Part shown: positions 49,066 to 59,447 of the stretch, piece after piece
Position numbering within the stretch: position 1 is the stretch's first letter
Layout of the letters: every line of letters starts with the position of its first letter
From: Citrobacter sp. Awk 4
GTDB taxonomy: Bacteria > Pseudomonadota > Gammaproteobacteria > Enterobacterales > Enterobacteriaceae
DNA: 64,000 nucleotides
Assembly (NCBI RefSeq): GCF_028069725.1
Contig: NZ_JANEWG010000002.1
Span: 62,001 to 126,000, forward strand
Reading direction: 5' to 3'
Translations under genes and position numbers: made by a program
The notes under the pieces: model-generated
The model's input: only the letters and a program-made list of their open reading frames with translations
Told to the model about the DNA's origin: nothing
Database searches by the model: none

Positions 49066-49606
49066 CTATTTTCTCCTTGTGACCCATCAGCGCGAGTAAC
49101 GCATCGACGGACTGCAGTAAACTTCCGTCGTTATTCAGCGTATGACAGTTAAATGGCGCGTAACGGGCGGCGCGCTCGAGGCGGGCGGCGATTTCCGTTT
49201 CATTTTCTCTCCCGCGAGCCTGTAAGCGCTGGCGCAGGATAGCAGAAGATACCTGTAAACAGACAGGAAACAACGATACGCCATAGCGCGCCCGCGCTTG
49301 CGCCAGATGCGCGCGTGAACCGTTGACCACGACGTCGAAACCGGCGTGGAGCCAGAGGTCAATTTCTATCCCTATACCGTAGTAAAAACCGTTGGCGTGC
49401 CAGCTTAGCGCCAGCAGATTCTGCCCGGCGCGGGTAAAAAACTCGTGTTCGCTGAGGGCAATATGGTTTTCATGCCCGGCGTTGGCTGCCCGGGTGATGT
49501 AGCGATGCGCCACCAGCAGCTGCGCAGGTTCCTGTTGGCGAAGTGCCGTCAGCAGGCTGTCCTTCCCAGAGCCGGACGGCCCCATTAACCAGATCAGTTT
49601 TCCCAT
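49058..49606 (-). CDS. phnN: Ribose 1,5-bisphosphokinase PhnN
   Basis: 182 residues, guanylate-kinase-like fold, P-loop [12 protein letters not shown] at residues 9-20. Converts ribose 1,5-bisphosphate to PRPP, the final step of the C-P lyase pathway. It starts three bases after the phnM stop. Confidence 0.95.
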   Translation of the reverse strand: MGKLIWLMGPSGSGKDSLLTALRQQEPAQLLVAHRYITRAANAGHENHIALSEHEFFTRAGQNLLALSWHANGFYYGIGIEIDLWLHAGFDVVVNGSRAHLAQARARYGVSLFPVCLQVSSAILRQRLQARGRENETEIAARLERAARYAPFNCHTLNNDGSLLQSVDALLALMGHKEKIDV

Positions 49607-49608
49607 CG

Positions 49609-50745
49609 TCAGAACACCCTTTTCCCCTGCCGCCAGACGTGGTCGATATGAATGTTGCCGCCTTTGCGGTGCGCCAGCACCAGGTCGGCACGTTTGCCTT
49701 TGGCGATCACGCCGCGATCGTCGAGGTTCAGCGCCCGCGCCGGGTTACGGGTGACCAGTTGAATGGCCTGCGGCAGCGTAAAGCGGTTGGCAGTGTCATC
49801 TGCGACGCGAAATGCCGCATCAAGCAGGCTGGCAGGGTAGTAGTCGGAAGAGAGGATATCCAGCAGTCCCATTTCTGCCAGCGTATGCGCCGCCACGTTG
49901 CCGGAGTGGGAACCGCCGCGCACGATGTTGGGTGCGCCCATCAGCACGTTCATTCCGTGCTGGCGCGAGGCTTCTGCGGCTGTGAATGTGGTGGGAAATT
50001 CAGCGATTACGCTGCCAAGTTGATGCGATTCCTGCACATGTTCTTGGGTGGCGTCATCATGGCTCGCCAGCGCGATATGCCGCTCGCGACACAGCTGCGC
50101 AATGGCAGTGCGGTTCGGCTGCGACCAGCGCGCCGCAAGCTGAAGCTGTTCCTCTTCGTAGCGGGCCATCTGTTCATCGGTGAGAGAATATTTGCCCTGA
50201 TAATATTCGCGGTATTTTTCTCGGCTGGCGAACTGACGCTGCCCCGGCGAGTGATCCATCAGCGACACCAGCGTCACCGGTTCGCGACCCACTAGCTTTT
50301 CAAACAGCGGCAGGGTGGTGTGGTGCGGTAACTCGCAGCGCAGATGCAGACGGTGTTCGGCACGGTTGACCCCGCGCTTTTGCGTCTCCTCCACGGCATT
50401 GATCATCTTCTCCAGATTTTCCAGACGGTCGCCGCCGTCGCGCACATCGCCAATCGCCACCGCGTCGAGCACGGTGGTGATGCCGCTGGCGACCATCAGC
50501 GCGTCATGGCTGCTCATCGCCGAATGGGCGGGCCAGTCCACCTTCGGACGCGGGGTGAAGAATTTGTCGAGATTATCGGTATGCAGCTCAATCAGCCCCG
50601 GCAGCAGCCAGCCGCCTTCGCCGTCCAGCGCCTCAGGAAGACGGCTCTGACTTTGCGCAAAGGCGCGAATCACGCCATCCTGCATTTCCAGCGAACCGTG
50701 CACCACTTCATCTTCCAGCACCAGTTTTACATTGTTGATAATCAT
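49609..50745 (-). CDS. phnM: Alpha-D-ribose 1-methylphosphonate 5-triphosphate diphosphatase PhnM
   Basis: 378 residues, amidohydrolase superfamily. Metal-site motifs: GLIELHTDN near residue 50, and the LASHDDAT block in the middle. Removes pyrophosphate from the PhnGHI product. The GTG/ATG region overlaps the phnL stop. Confidence 0.96.
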   Translation of the reverse strand: MIINNVKLVLEDEVVHGSLEMQDGVIRAFAQSQSRLPEALDGEGGWLLPGLIELHTDNLDKFFTPRPKVDWPAHSAMSSHDALMVASGITTVLDAVAIGDVRDGGDRLENLEKMINAVEETQKRGVNRAEHRLHLRCELPHHTTLPLFEKLVGREPVTLVSLMDHSPGQRQFASREKYREYYQGKYSLTDEQMARYEEEQLQLAARWSQPNRTAIAQLCRERHIALASHDDATQEHVQESHQLGSVIAEFPTTFTAAEASRQHGMNVLMGAPNIVRGGSHSGNVAAHTLAEMGLLDILSSDYYPASLLDAAFRVADDTANRFTLPQAIQLVTRNPARALNLDDRGVIAKGKRADLVLAHRKGGNIHIDHVWRQGKRVF

Positions 50746-51428
50746 GCTGTTGTTCCCATCAGATGCAATCGATCCGCCACGCGCTCGCGCACGGTGCTAT
50801 CGTGAAAAATGCCGACAATCGCTGCGCCGCGTGTTTTCGCCTCTTCAATCAGCACCACCACCGCCGCGCTGTTTTTAGCGTCCAGCGAGGCGGTGGGTTC
50901 ATCAAGCAGCAGAATGGGGTAATCGACAATAAATCCACGGGCGATGTTGACGCGCTGCTGTTCACCGCCGGAAAAGGTGGATGGGGCGAGATGCCACAGC
51001 CGTTCCGGCACGTTCAGACGGGTCAGCAGGTTTGCCGCTTTGGCGGCGCACGCCTCGCGCGGTTCGCCGAGATCCAGTAGCGGCTGCATCACCACGTCCA
51101 GCGCGCAGACGCGCGGGATCACCCGCAGGAATTGGCTGACCCAGCCAATCGTAGAGCGACGGACTTCCAGCACCTTGCGGGCCGGTGCCTGTACCAGATC
51201 CACCCATTCGGCGTGATGGCGAATGTGAATATGCCCTTCGTCGGGCAGATAGTTAGCGTACAAGGAGCGTAACAGCGTCGATTTGCCGCTGCCGGAGTGG
51301 CCGTGCAGCACCACGCATTCGCCCTTTTTTACCTCCAGCGAGGCATTTTGCAGCACCGGCAGGCGCACGCCGTTTTGCTGGTGAAGCACAAAGGTTTTAC
51401 TCACGTTTTCAACGCGGATCGCGTTCAT
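50742..51428 (-). CDS. phnL: C-P lyase ABC-type ATPase PhnL
   Basis: 228 residues. ABC ATPase with Walker [11 protein letters not shown], signature [14 protein letters not shown] and Walker B ILLLDEP. It belongs to the C-P lyase core-associated ATPases (PhnK/PhnL) rather than a transporter. The start at 51428 ([11 protein letters not shown]) has GAGG ahead and suits the family length. A REP pair separates it from phnK. Confidence 0.95.
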   Translation of the reverse strand: MNAIRVENVSKTFVLHQQNGVRLPVLQNASLEVKKGECVVLHGHSGSGKSTLLRSLYANYLPDEGHIHIRHHAEWVDLVQAPARKVLEVRRSTIGWVSQFLRVIPRVCALDVVMQPLLDLGEPREACAAKAANLLTRLNVPERLWHLAPSTFSGGEQQRVNIARGFIVDYPILLLDEPTASLDAKNSAAVVVLIEEAKTRGAAIVGIFHDSTVRERVADRLHLMGTTA

Positions 51429-51461
51429 TTTTAGCCTCTTTAAGCATTTGTGCATTCAATT

Positions 51462-51536
51462 GCCTGATGGCGCTTTGCTTATCAGGCCTACAGGTTTCGT
51501 AGGCCGGATAAGACGCGTTAGCGTCACCATCCGGCA
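51462..51536. repeat. REP pair between phnK and phnL
   Basis: 51462-51492 (GCCTGATGGCGC ... TTATCAGGCCTAC) and inverted 51499-51536 (GTAGGCCGGATAAGACG ... ACCATCCGGCAA), within the phn transcript. Confidence 0.93.
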
Positions 51537-51547
51537 AAACAGCGACA

Positions 51548-52306
51548 TCAATTCTGTAAAACCGACGACACCAGCAACTGGGTATAAGGGTGATGCGGAT
51601 CGTCGAGCACACGGTCGGTTAACCCACTTTCCACCACCTGGCCCTGCTTCATCACCAGCAGACGGTCCGCCAGCAGGCGCGCGACGCCCAAATCATGGGT
51701 GACAATCACCACCGCCAGATCCAGCTCCACCACCAGCCCGCGCAACAGGTCCAGCAGTTTGGCCTGTACGGAAACGTCCAGCCCGCCGGTGGGTTCATCC
51801 ATAAACACCAGCTTCGGGTGAGTGACGAGGTTACGGGCAATCTGCAAACGCTGCTGCATACCGCCGGAAAAGGTGGTTGGCAGATCGTCAATACGTGAGG
51901 CGGGGATCTCCACCTCCTCCAGCCAGCGTTTCGCGGTAGTGCGAATCTCACCGTAGTGACGCGCGCCGGTCGCCATCAGGCGTTCGCCGATATTGCCGCC
52001 CGCCGACACCTGACGGCGCAGACCGTCCAGCGGGTGCTGATGCACCACGCCCCATTCGGTGCGCAGCAGGCGGCGACGGTCAGCTTCGTGCATGCCGTAC
52101 AACGAACGGTTCTGGTACTGAATCTCGCCCGACTGCGGCGTCAGGCGTGAAGAGATCGATTTCAGCAGGGTGGTTTTGCCGGACCCGGACTCCCCGACAA
52201 TGCCCAGCACTTCGCCGGGCCACAGGTCAAAAGAGACCTCGCTGAAGCCTTTGCCCGGCGCGTAGAGATGGGTCAGGTTGTTAACCGAAAGCAGCGGTTG
52301 CGTCAT
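51548..52306 (-). CDS. phnK: C-P lyase ABC-type ATPase PhnK
   Basis: 252 residues, as in E. coli. Walker A GESGSGKTT, signature FSGGMQQRLQIARN, Walker B VFMDEPTGGLD. Binds the PhnGHIJ core. The start at 52306 (MTQPLLSVNNLTHLYAPG) overlaps the phnJ stop by 4 bases; longer in-frame starts lie inside phnJ. Confidence 0.96.
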   Translation of the reverse strand: MTQPLLSVNNLTHLYAPGKGFSEVSFDLWPGEVLGIVGESGSGKTTLLKSISSRLTPQSGEIQYQNRSLYGMHEADRRRLLRTEWGVVHQHPLDGLRRQVSAGGNIGERLMATGARHYGEIRTTAKRWLEEVEIPASRIDDLPTTFSGGMQQRLQIARNLVTHPKLVFMDEPTGGLDVSVQAKLLDLLRGLVVELDLAVVIVTHDLGVARLLADRLLVMKQGQVVESGLTDRVLDDPHHPYTQLLVSSVLQN

Positions 52307-53151
52307 TGGCTGAGGGCCTCGCTCTGTTGGCGGCAATAGTCGGTGTCGGAGCAAACAAACATCCGTTTGCCGGTGTCATCGAGCACCACTTCATCAAGAT
52401 AACTGTGGGTCGAACCGCAGAGGGCGCAGGGCTCATCCCAGGTTTGTACGGAAAACGGGTGATCGTCGAAATCGAGGCTTTCCACGCGGGTATACGGCGG
52501 CACGGCATAGATCCGTTTTTCGCGTCCCGCGCCAAACAGTTGCAGGGCTGGCATCCTGTCCATCTTCGGGTTATCGAATTTCGGGATTGGCGAAGGGTCC
52601 ATCACGTAGCGGCCGTTGACCTTCACCGGGTAGGCGTAAGTTGTCGCGATGTGACCGAAACGGGCGATATCTTCATACAACTTCACCTGCATGATCCCGT
52701 ACTCTTCCAGCGCGTGCATGGTGCGGGTTTCCGTTTCACGCGGTTCGATAAAGCGCAGCGGTTCCGGGATCGGCACCTGGAAGATAATGATCTGATCTTC
52801 CACCAGCGGCGTTTCCGGGATCCGGTGACGGGTCTGGATCAACGTGGCATCTGCCGTGCGCTCGGTGGTGCTCACTCCGGTGACGCGTTTGAAGAAGTTG
52901 CGGATCGACACCGCGTTAGTGGTGTCATCCGCGCCCTGATCAATCACTTTCAGCACGTCCGGTTCGCCAATCACGCTGGCGGTCAACTGGATGCCGCCAG
53001 TCCCCCAACCGTAAGGCATCGGCATTTCGCGCCCGCCAAACGGCACCTGATAACCGGGAATGGCCACCGCTTTCAAAATGGCGCGGCGGATCATGCGTTT
53101 GGTCTGTTCATCCAGATAAGCAACGTTGTAGCCGGAGAGGTTAGTGGTCAC
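52303..53151 (-). CDS. phnJ: C-P lyase radical SAM catalytic subunit PhnJ
   Basis: 282 residues. The start is a GTG at 53151 inside the phnI end (VTTNLSGYNVAYLDE), matching the conserved N-terminus ANLSGYN. The cluster cysteines lie in PCALCGSTHS and FVCSDTDYC, the unusual PhnJ arrangement that binds a [4Fe-4S] cluster and cleaves SAM to break the C-P bond. A much longer open frame to the left of the GTG is antisense-like overlap with phnI and was excluded. Confidence 0.96.
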   Translation of the reverse strand: MTTNLSGYNVAYLDEQTKRMIRRAILKAVAIPGYQVPFGGREMPMPYGWGTGGIQLTASVIGEPDVLKVIDQGADDTTNAVSIRNFFKRVTGVSTTERTADATLIQTRHRIPETPLVEDQIIIFQVPIPEPLRFIEPRETETRTMHALEEYGIMQVKLYEDIARFGHIATTYAYPVKVNGRYVMDPSPIPKFDNPKMDRMPALQLFGAGREKRIYAVPPYTRVESLDFDDHPFSVQTWDEPCALCGSTHSYLDEVVLDDTGKRMFVCSDTDYCRQQSEALSQ

Positions 53152-54208
53152 GGGCGGCCTCCTGTTGCAGGCGTTTGAGCAGCTCCAGCTCGGCCTGGAA
53201 ATCGACGTAATGGGGAAGTTTGAGGTGCGAAACAAACCCCGCCGCCTCGACGTTATCCGCATGCGCCAGCACGAACTCCTCGTCCTGCGCCGGTCCGGTG
53301 ACCGTTTCATCGTAGTCGGGTGCCTGTAGAGCGCGGTCTACCAGCGCCATCGCCATCGCTTTGCGTTCGCTCATGCCGAACACCAGTCCGTAACCGCGAG
53401 TAAAATGCGGGGCTTCATTTTCCGGTGCGACAAAGCCGTTAACCATTTCGCACTCAGTCATCAGCAGTTCACCGACGTTTACCGCAAATCCCAACTCTTC
53501 TGGCACCATTTCCAGCTCTACGTAGCCGCTGCGGATTTCGGCGGCAAACGGGTGGTTGCGTCCGTAACCACGTTGGGTGGAGTAGGCCAGCGCCAGCAGA
53601 TAGCCTTCGTCACCGCGCATCAACTGTTGCAGGCGCGAGGAACGTGAACAGGGGTAAACCGGCGGCGTGCGGGTGATGTCGTCAGGCTGAGCGCCGTTAT
53701 CTTCTTCTGGCTTTGCCAGACCCTGATTGACCAGTAGCGAAAAGACGTGCGGCGCGGCGTCTTGCGCGTTCTCTGCGGGACGTAGCGGCGGCGTCTCGCC
53801 ATTGGCCAGCAGGGTAAAATCGAGCAGGCGATGGGTGTAGTCGTAGGTTGGCCCCAACAACTGCCCACCGGGAATATCCTTGTAAACGGCGGAGATCCGG
53901 CGTTCCAGGCGCATCCCGGCGGTATCCAGCGGTTCGCTCACCGCCAGCTTCGCCAGCGTGGTGCGGTAGGCGCGCAGCAGGAAGATCGCTTCGACGTTAT
54001 CGCCGCTGGCCTGTTTCAGCGCCAGCGCCGCCAGTTCGCGGTCAGCGATACCGCCTTCGGTCATCACCCGGTCGACGGCGAGATTCATCTGCTGTTCGAT
54101 TTGCGCCACGCTCAGTTCGGCAATCGTGCTGTCACCCCGACGTCGGTGCTCCTGTAACGCATGGGCGTTGGCTATTGCCTTTTCGCCCCCTTTAACGGCG
54201 ACGTACAT
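53141..54208 (-). CDS. phnI: C-P lyase core subunit PhnI
   Basis: 355 residues. Core nucleosidase subunit that, with PhnG, H and L, transfers the phosphonate to ribose 1' of ATP. The start at 54208 ([12 protein letters not shown]) overlaps the phnH stop by one base (TGATG). Conserved blocks SRSSRLQQLMRGDEGYLLAL and GYGLVFGMSERKAM are present. Confidence 0.96.
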   Translation of the reverse strand: MYVAVKGGEKAIANAHALQEHRRRGDSTIAELSVAQIEQQMNLAVDRVMTEGGIADRELAALALKQASGDNVEAIFLLRAYRTTLAKLAVSEPLDTAGMRLERRISAVYKDIPGGQLLGPTYDYTHRLLDFTLLANGETPPLRPAENAQDAAPHVFSLLVNQGLAKPEEDNGAQPDDITRTPPVYPCSRSSRLQQLMRGDEGYLLALAYSTQRGYGRNHPFAAEIRSGYVELEMVPEELGFAVNVGELLMTECEMVNGFVAPENEAPHFTRGYGLVFGMSERKAMAMALVDRALQAPDYDETVTGPAQDEEFVLAHADNVEAAGFVSHLKLPHYVDFQAELELLKRLQQEAARDH

Positions 54209-54804
54209 CAGCACACCTCCACATGGGTGGTTCGGGGAATAGCCAACAGTCGGTCGCCGCAGGTGAGGATCAGATCGACCCCCAGCGGGAAAGGATGCGG
54301 GCGCTCGGTAAGTTCGTGGATCAGGCAGTCCGGCAGCTGTGGCGCGATCATGCGCTCCTCTGCAATACCCGCGCCGGTGAGACGCAGCATGCGTCCGCCG
54401 CTTAAACTGGCGACCTGCACGATGAGCGTGGCGCTGGTTTCCGGTGCGACGGCTGAACCGGCGGAGAGAGCATTTAACTGCGCGCTGCTGATGTGCTCGT
54501 CGGCGACGGCAAAGGTCGCCCGTTGCGGCTGTTCTACCAGGGTTGCGTTGGTGTGAAAACGCAGGTTCTGACTGGCAATGTCATTATTCATAGAAGGGGC
54601 CAGCCAGACCGGCGTGTCGCCGTCGACCAGCGTCAGCAGCACGCTGGTGGTAGCAAGATTCAACGGTTGCCAGCCGTGTTTCAGTTGCTGCAGGGCCACA
54701 ATGACGCCCGGTTCGCTCATGGCTTTCAGCAGACGGCGAAAGCTCTGTTGTGCGTCCTGGACAGGTGAGTGAAAGGCGGTCAGTAGTGCTGTCGATCGTG
54801 TCAT
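54208..54804 (-). CDS. phnH: C-P lyase core subunit PhnH
   Basis: 198 residues, PLP-transferase-like fold without catalytic residues; joins PhnG/I/J in the core complex. Conserved [19 protein letters not shown] near the N-terminus. Overlaps phnG by 4 bases. Confidence 0.95.
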   Translation of the reverse strand: MTRSTALLTAFHSPVQDAQQSFRRLLKAMSEPGVIVALQQLKHGWQPLNLATTSVLLTLVDGDTPVWLAPSMNNDIASQNLRFHTNATLVEQPQRATFAVADEHISSAQLNALSAGSAVAPETSATLIVQVASLSGGRMLRLTGAGIAEERMIAPQLPDCLIHELTERPHPFPLGVDLILTCGDRLLAIPRTTHVEVC

Positions 54805-55247
54805 GCGTTATCTCCGCGTACCAGCGTGAAGAAGTCGACCCGGCTGGCGTTGACGTCGGCACGGCGAGCGTTATTTAGCGCGTCGCGTTCCGCTTCCAGC
54901 GGGGCAATTAAGGTTTCCATGAGGTTCTGGAAATGCGTCTGTTCCTGGAGCAGCGCGTCAATGACGGCGCACTGCTCGGCGTGTTGTTTGTTGCGCCCCA
55001 GCAGATAGCTGTAGCCCAGCGTGCCGCTGGCAAGGCGCACCACCGCTCGGGTGAGGGTGGTATCCCCGGCGAAGAAGCGGTTGCCAGTGCCGCCCATTCG
55101 CGCCTGAATCTGCATCAGTCCGGTTTCCGGGGCGCGAATCAATTCATATTTAGGCGTCAGCGCCTGGATGCGCGCGTTCAGTACCTCGGCGCGGCTGTAA
55201 GCCAGCGCACGCATCCAGCGCTGGCGGGTAGCGGTATCAAAGTGCAT
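54801..55247 (-). CDS. phnG: C-P lyase core subunit PhnG
   Basis: 148 residues beginning [16 protein letters not shown]. Conserved [19 protein letters not shown] core. Partner of PhnI in the initial nucleoside step. It follows phnF with no gap. Confidence 0.95.
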   Translation of the reverse strand: MHFDTATRQRWMRALAYSRAEVLNARIQALTPKYELIRAPETGLMQIQARMGGTGNRFFAGDTTLTRAVVRLASGTLGYSYLLGRNKQHAEQCAVIDALLQEQTHFQNLMETLIAPLEAERDALNNARRADVNASRVDFFTLVRGDNA

Positions 55248-55973
55248 TCAGTGCTCCATGATGAATTCGATCATGTCGGCGCGGGTCAGGCTGACGGAGT
55301 ATTCCGTTGCCTGCGCTTCGCTTTCACGGTGGTTCAGGGTGCGCACGCAGAGCAGCGGCGCCATATTGGGGATTTCCAGTACCTTGCTCTCTTTGGCCTG
55401 CGCGCGGCGGGCGCTGATGCGCGTTTGCGTGCGTTGCAGCGCCAGACCCGCGTACTCGCGCAGATAGTCGTGCAGCGAGCCGCTGCTAAAACCTTGTAGT
55501 AACGGCCAGAGCGTGAGGTCGGAAAAGTAGTGGTCAATCAGACACAGGGCGATGCCGTTCACCCGTCGCAGGGTGCGCAGGTGGATGACGTTGTCGCCCT
55601 CTTTGACGCTCAGCGCATCGGCAATGTGGCTGGAAGCCGGGCGCAGCACCGCCAGCAGTTTTTCGCTGGTGGGATGACTCCCCTGATCCAGCAGGTTCTG
55701 GCTGAAGCGTGCCTGGGCGTTGAGCGGGTAATCGAACGGGCGCATGAGCACCAGTATGCCGACGCCCTGACGACGCTGTACCCAGCCTTTCTCTACCAGT
55801 TGGTCGATAGCGCGGCGCAGGGTGTGGCGGTTCACCTCAAAGCGGGCGGCAAGTTGATGCTCTGCCGGAAGGTAGTCGCCGCAGCGGTAATGTTGACGAA
55901 GCTCCTGCTCAAGTCTGGCGGCAATTTCCTGATAACGTGTTGGGTAACAGGTCGGATGTGTAGACAAGTGCAT
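55248..55973 (-). CDS. phnF: GntR/HutC-family regulator PhnF
   Basis: 241 residues as in E. coli. N-terminal winged HTH (EIAARLEQELRQHYRCGDYL ... RHTLRRAIDQL) and a C-terminal UTRA effector domain. Usually a repressor-like regulator of phosphonate genes; its role in E. coli is not well defined. The start at 55973 (MHLSTHPTCYPTRY) is the conserved one. Confidence 0.95.
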   Translation of the reverse strand: MHLSTHPTCYPTRYQEIAARLEQELRQHYRCGDYLPAEHQLAARFEVNRHTLRRAIDQLVEKGWVQRRQGVGILVLMRPFDYPLNAQARFSQNLLDQGSHPTSEKLLAVLRPASSHIADALSVKEGDNVIHLRTLRRVNGIALCLIDHYFSDLTLWPLLQGFSSGSLHDYLREYAGLALQRTQTRISARRAQAKESKVLEIPNMAPLLCVRTLNHRESEAQATEYSVSLTRADMIEFIMEH

Positions 55974-55993
55974 AGCAATCAATGCCTCGCTGA

Positions 55994-56773
55994 TCAGATG
56001 AAGTGCTTACGCAAACGCTGGGAGAGGAAATCCAGCAGGCTGACGGTCACGATGATTAGCACCATCAGGGCGCAGGTTTGCTGAAACTGAAAACCGCGAA
56101 TCGCCTCCCACAGCGTGACGCCGATGCCGCCTGCGCCGACCATTCCGACCACCGTGGCGGAACGGACGTTGGACTCAAAACGGTACAGCGAGTAGGAGAT
56201 GAGCAGCGGCATTACCTGCGGCAGAACGCCGTAGAGGATCTCTTCGATTTTGTTGGCACCGGTGGCGCGAATGCCTTCTACCGGGCCCGGCTCAATGGCT
56301 TCTACCGCTTCGGAAAGCAGCTTGGAGAGCACTCCGGTGGTGTGGATAAACAGCGCCATGACGCCCGCAAAGGGGCCAAGACCGACGGCGACTACAAACA
56401 GCATGGCGAAGACCATTTCGTTAATGGCGCGACAGGCGTCCATCGCCCGGCGCATCGGTTGGTAAATCCACCACGGCACGAGGTTGTCGGCGCACATCAG
56501 GCCGAAAGGAATCGAGAGCACGACGGCGAGGGCGGTGCCCCAGACGGCGATTTGCAGGGTGACGGCCATTTCACCGAGATAGTCCTGCTACTGGCTGAAG
56601 TCCGGCGGGAAGAAATCAGCGGCGAAGGTCGCCATATTGCCGGAATCTTCGATCAGCGTGAGCGGGGCCATTTCAGCGCCCTTCCACGAGACAATCAGCA
56701 CGGCGAGCAGGATGGCCCAGCTCAGCAGCGAGAACCAGCTACGCCTGGGCTGTGGGATGGTGATGGTTTGCAT
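55994..56773 (-). pseudogene. phnE: Phosphonate ABC transporter permease PhnE, interrupted by an amber codon
   Basis: The frame starts at 56773 ([20 protein letters not shown]) and would give 259 residues like intact PhnE, but codon 62 is TAG (56590-56588) where TGG (Trp) is expected in [13 protein letters not shown]. Everything after it is intact and in frame to 55994: ABC permease EAA region ([20 protein letters not shown]), ending [11 protein letters not shown]. The stop falls after the first membrane span. An ATG at 56569 ([11 protein letters not shown]) could allow reinitiation of a shorter product, but that would lack TM1. Phosphonate import is predicted to be lost unless the codon is suppressed or the base is a sequencing error. 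Confidence 0.93.
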
Positions 56774-56808
56774 GGTTGGCTCCTGGGTGTCGATGTTTCG
56801 GGTCTGTT

Positions 56809-56890
56809 GTAGGCCGGATAAGGTGCTGGCACCGCCATCCGGCATGGAATCCCTTGCATTGCCTGATGGCGCTGCGCTTATCAGGCCTAC
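56809..56890. repeat. REP pair between phnD and phnE
   Basis: 56809-56844 (GTAGGCCGGATAAGGTGC ... GCCATCCGGCAT) and inverted 56861-56890 (GCCTGATGGCGC ... TTATCAGGCCTAC). Likely protects the phnCD part of the transcript. Confidence 0.93.
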
Positions 56891-56906
56891 AATTTGGGCA
56901 CCAGGT

Positions 56907-57923
56907 TTACTGCACCGCTTTGTTCACGCTGGTCATCGCTCCCAGCGCGGCGGTCAGACGGTCGAGATCATCCAGTTGCGCCTTCAGCGCCGAAGTTTTG
57001 CTGGTTTTCTCTTCCTCGTTCAGTCCTTTGTTGTCTTTCACGCCCTGCATCTCTTTAAACAGCGCCAACTGGCGAATCGGCACCAGTTGCAGATCGCTGG
57101 AGGCACGGAACGGCGCCCAGCCCAGACGTTCCAGCGTGGTTTTCTCTTCCGGCGTTTTGCCGTAATGCATAAAGAAGTCGTACACCTTGTCCTTGGTGGT
57201 TTCAGAGAGATTCTTACGCCAGACGATCGGATCGCCCGGGATCAGCGGCGACTTCCAGATAACCTTCAGCGCTTTCAGCTTTTCCGGCGCGGAGGTTTTC
57301 AGCTTGTCGAGGTTTTCGGTGTTGTTGGTGGCGACATCCACCTGCTTGTTGGCGACGGCCAGCGCGTTGGTTTCGTGCCCGGCGTTGACGGTGCGTTTGA
57401 AGTCGCTGGCGGAGATGTTGTTTTTGGCGAAGACGTAGTAACCGGGAACAAGGAAGCCTGACGTGGAGTTGGGATCGCCGTTACCGAAGGTCAGATCCTT
57501 ACGTTTGGCGATCAGATCGTTCAGGTTGTTGATCGGACTGTCTTTGTTGACGATCAACACGCTCCAGTAACCGGGCGATCCATCGGCCGCGACCGTCTGG
57601 GCAAAGACCTGACCGTTGGCGCGATCCACCGCTTCCATCGCTGAAAGGTTGCCGTACCAGGCGATATCGACTTTGTTAAAGCGCATCCCCTGGATTATCC
57701 CGGCGTAGTCCGGGGCGAAGAAGGCGTTCACTTTGATGCCCAGCGACTTTTCCATGTCCTTCAGGAACGGTTCCCACTGCGGCTTCAGGTTTTGCTGTGA
57801 TTCGGTTGAAATAATGCCAAAGTTCAGCGCTTTTTCCTGCTCTTCGGCATGAGCCGGGCTTAACAAGGTGCTGATGCTGAACATGCTGGTGAAGGCCAGC
57901 GCGGCAACGGCTTTATAGCTCAT
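56907..57923 (-). CDS. phnD: Periplasmic phosphonate-binding protein PhnD
   Basis: 338 residues. Signal peptide ([20 protein letters not shown], cleaved near AHA), then a type-II periplasmic binding fold with the phosphonate-binding stretch [20 protein letters not shown] and the STSGFLVPG block. Works with PhnC and PhnE. Intact here. Confidence 0.97.
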   Translation of the reverse strand: MSYKAVAALAFTSMFSISTLLSPAHAEEQEKALNFGIISTESQQNLKPQWEPFLKDMEKSLGIKVNAFFAPDYAGIIQGMRFNKVDIAWYGNLSAMEAVDRANGQVFAQTVAADGSPGYWSVLIVNKDSPINNLNDLIAKRKDLTFGNGDPNSTSGFLVPGYYVFAKNNISASDFKRTVNAGHETNALAVANKQVDVATNNTENLDKLKTSAPEKLKALKVIWKSPLIPGDPIVWRKNLSETTKDKVYDFFMHYGKTPEEKTTLERLGWAPFRASSDLQLVPIRQLALFKEMQGVKDNKGLNEEEKTSKTSALKAQLDDLDRLTAALGAMTSVNKAVQ

Positions 57924-57988
57924 CTATGTTCCTCACTTAGACAGGGTTCCAGGCGATTTCACTTATCCGCCTGGTCTTTTCAGTTAAA

Positions 57989-58777
57989 TTAGGCAGCCTG
58001 CGCGTTCTGTTCGACGCGGTTCATGCTGCGGTAGAGATGGTCAAATCTGTCGTTATCAAAGTGCTGGCTACTGCCATCAAAAAACACGTGTCCCTGACGC
58101 AGAGCGACAATGCGTTCGCAGTAGCGCAGGGCGTACTCCACCTGATGCAGCGTGACGACCACGGTGATACCGTCGGTCTGATTGATGTCGCGCAGGGTGT
58201 CCATCACGATGCGCGCCGATTCCGGATCCAGCGAGGCGATAGGTTCGTCGGCCAGAATGACCTTCGCCTGTTGCATCAGCGCGCGGGCGATGGCGACGCG
58301 CTGCTGCTGGCCGCCAGAGAGCGTTGACACGCGCTGATGCGCAAACTGCGCCATCCCGACGCGGGTCAGCGCCTGCAATGCGCGTTGTTTCTGCTGCGGG
58401 CTGAACCAGCGAAAACAGGTGCGCCAGAACGGCGTGCTGCCGAGTGCGCCGATCAGCACGTTCTCGAGCACGGTCAGACGGTTCACCAGATTGAACTGTT
58501 GGAAAATGTAGCCCGTGTGGGCGCGGCTTTTGCGGATGTCGCGTGCCAGACGGCCTTCGCGCTGGACGGTGCGGCCCAACATCTCCACATGACTGCCCGG
58601 CGATTTATCGCCGACAATCAACCCGCTTAAGTGACGTAAAAGGGTGGATTTGCCGGAACCGGACGGGCCAAGCAGAGCCACCATCTCACCGGACGCGATG
58701 TCCATATCAACGGCGTGTAGCGCCTGCTGCTGATTGAATGTTTTGCAGAGTTTCTCGACACGAATCATCGTTTGCAT
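57989..58777 (-). CDS. phnC: Phosphonate ABC transporter ATPase PhnC
   Basis: 262 residues as in E. coli. Walker [10 protein letters not shown] (about 37-45), signature [15 protein letters not shown], Walker [13 protein letters not shown]. First gene of the leftward phn operon, behind a Pho box. Confidence 0.97.
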   Translation of the reverse strand: MQTMIRVEKLCKTFNQQQALHAVDMDIASGEMVALLGPSGSGKSTLLRHLSGLIVGDKSPGSHVEMLGRTVQREGRLARDIRKSRAHTGYIFQQFNLVNRLTVLENVLIGALGSTPFWRTCFRWFSPQQKQRALQALTRVGMAQFAHQRVSTLSGGQQQRVAIARALMQQAKVILADEPIASLDPESARIVMDTLRDINQTDGITVVVTLHQVEYALRYCERIVALRQGHVFFDGSSQHFDNDRFDHLYRSMNRVEQNAQAA

Positions 58778-58808
58778 GGTGCGGCCTCACTAAAAAAGTG
58801 GCCCCATC

Positions 58809-58827
58809 GTGGCGGATTAATGTGACG
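58809..58827 (-). promoter_or_regulatory. Pho box of the phn operon
   Basis: On the minus strand CGTCACATTAATCCGCCAC, two PhoB half-sites (CGTCAC / CCGCCAC) 11 bases apart, in the same place as the E. coli phnC Pho box. PhoB activation under phosphate limitation is expected. Confidence 0.85.
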
Positions 58828-58884
58828 ATTTTGTTAAGCGTTAGTGACTTGATGATGAAGAGTTGAGGAGAGATTGATGACAGT

Positions 58885-58905
58885 ACGGGAGGGCGAGCCT
58901 CCCGT
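58885..58905 (-). terminator. Hairpin after yjdN
   Basis: ACGGGAGG-GCGAG-CCTCCCGT, an 8-bp stem just past the yjdN stop. T-run on the minus strand is poor, so termination is tentative. Confidence 0.45.
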
Positions 58906-58909
58906 CAGG

Positions 58910-59356
58910 TTACTCGGTCGGCTGCTGCTGTTTTACAACGTTAATCATCCACGGCACGCCGTATTGATCGGTCACTTTACCGAATCCGTGCGCCCAGAAG
59001 GTTTCCTGCCAGTCCATTTCGATTTGGCCTTTGGCGGCAAGGTTGTCAAACCAGCGCTTTCCTTCTTCGACGTTTTGCGTATCAAGAACCAGCGTGAAGC
59101 CGGAGTAGTGTGCTTTGCCTGGTGCAACGGCATCACTCATCATGATATCGCTGCCCGCAATACGCACGTTGGCGTGGGCAATGGCGGTATCGGGGAATTT
59201 CATTCCGGAAGGGCAGCCGTCCTCGCTGTCCTGCGCCGATTTGGGCATTTCACCAAAATTAATTTTGTAGAGCAGCTCTGCGCCCAGTGTCTGTTGGTAG
59301 AAGGCGATGGCGTCGGCGCAATTGCCGGCAAAAGAGATGTAGGGACTTAACGGCAT
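58910..59356 (-). CDS. yjdN: YjdN (PhnB), glyoxalase/bleomycin-resistance fold protein
   Basis: 148 residues, VOC-superfamily protein close to E. coli YjdN (formerly PhnB). The name comes from its place near phn; it is not needed for phosphonate use, and its function is unknown. Confidence 0.93.
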   Translation of the reverse strand: MPLSPYISFAGNCADAIAFYQQTLGAELLYKINFGEMPKSAQDSEDGCPSGMKFPDTAIAHANVRIAGSDIMMSDAVAPGKAHYSGFTLVLDTQNVEEGKRWFDNLAAKGQIEMDWQETFWAHGFGKVTDQYGVPWMINVVKQQQPTE

Positions 59357-59415
59357 AATGTTTACCTCAGGTAAAAGAAGCCAGTTAAGTGTAGATGTTG
59401 TCGATAAAATGAAAC

Positions 59416-59442
59416 CAGGCGGGAAGTATGACCTCCCGCCTG
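59416..59442 (-). terminator. Terminator of yjdM
   Basis: On the minus strand CAGGCGGGA ... TCCCGCCTG forms a 9-bp stem followed by GTTTCATTTT. Confidence 0.65.
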
Positions 59443-59447
59443 AGGCA

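Noticed and set aside
52306-53178. Plus-strand frame opposite phnJ
   Set aside because: It is antisense to a conserved catalytic subunit and has no features of its own.
55994-56845. Two small intact permease genes in place of phnE
   Set aside because: The two pieces are contiguous in one frame and divided by a single TAG at a conserved Trp; together they equal full-length PhnE.
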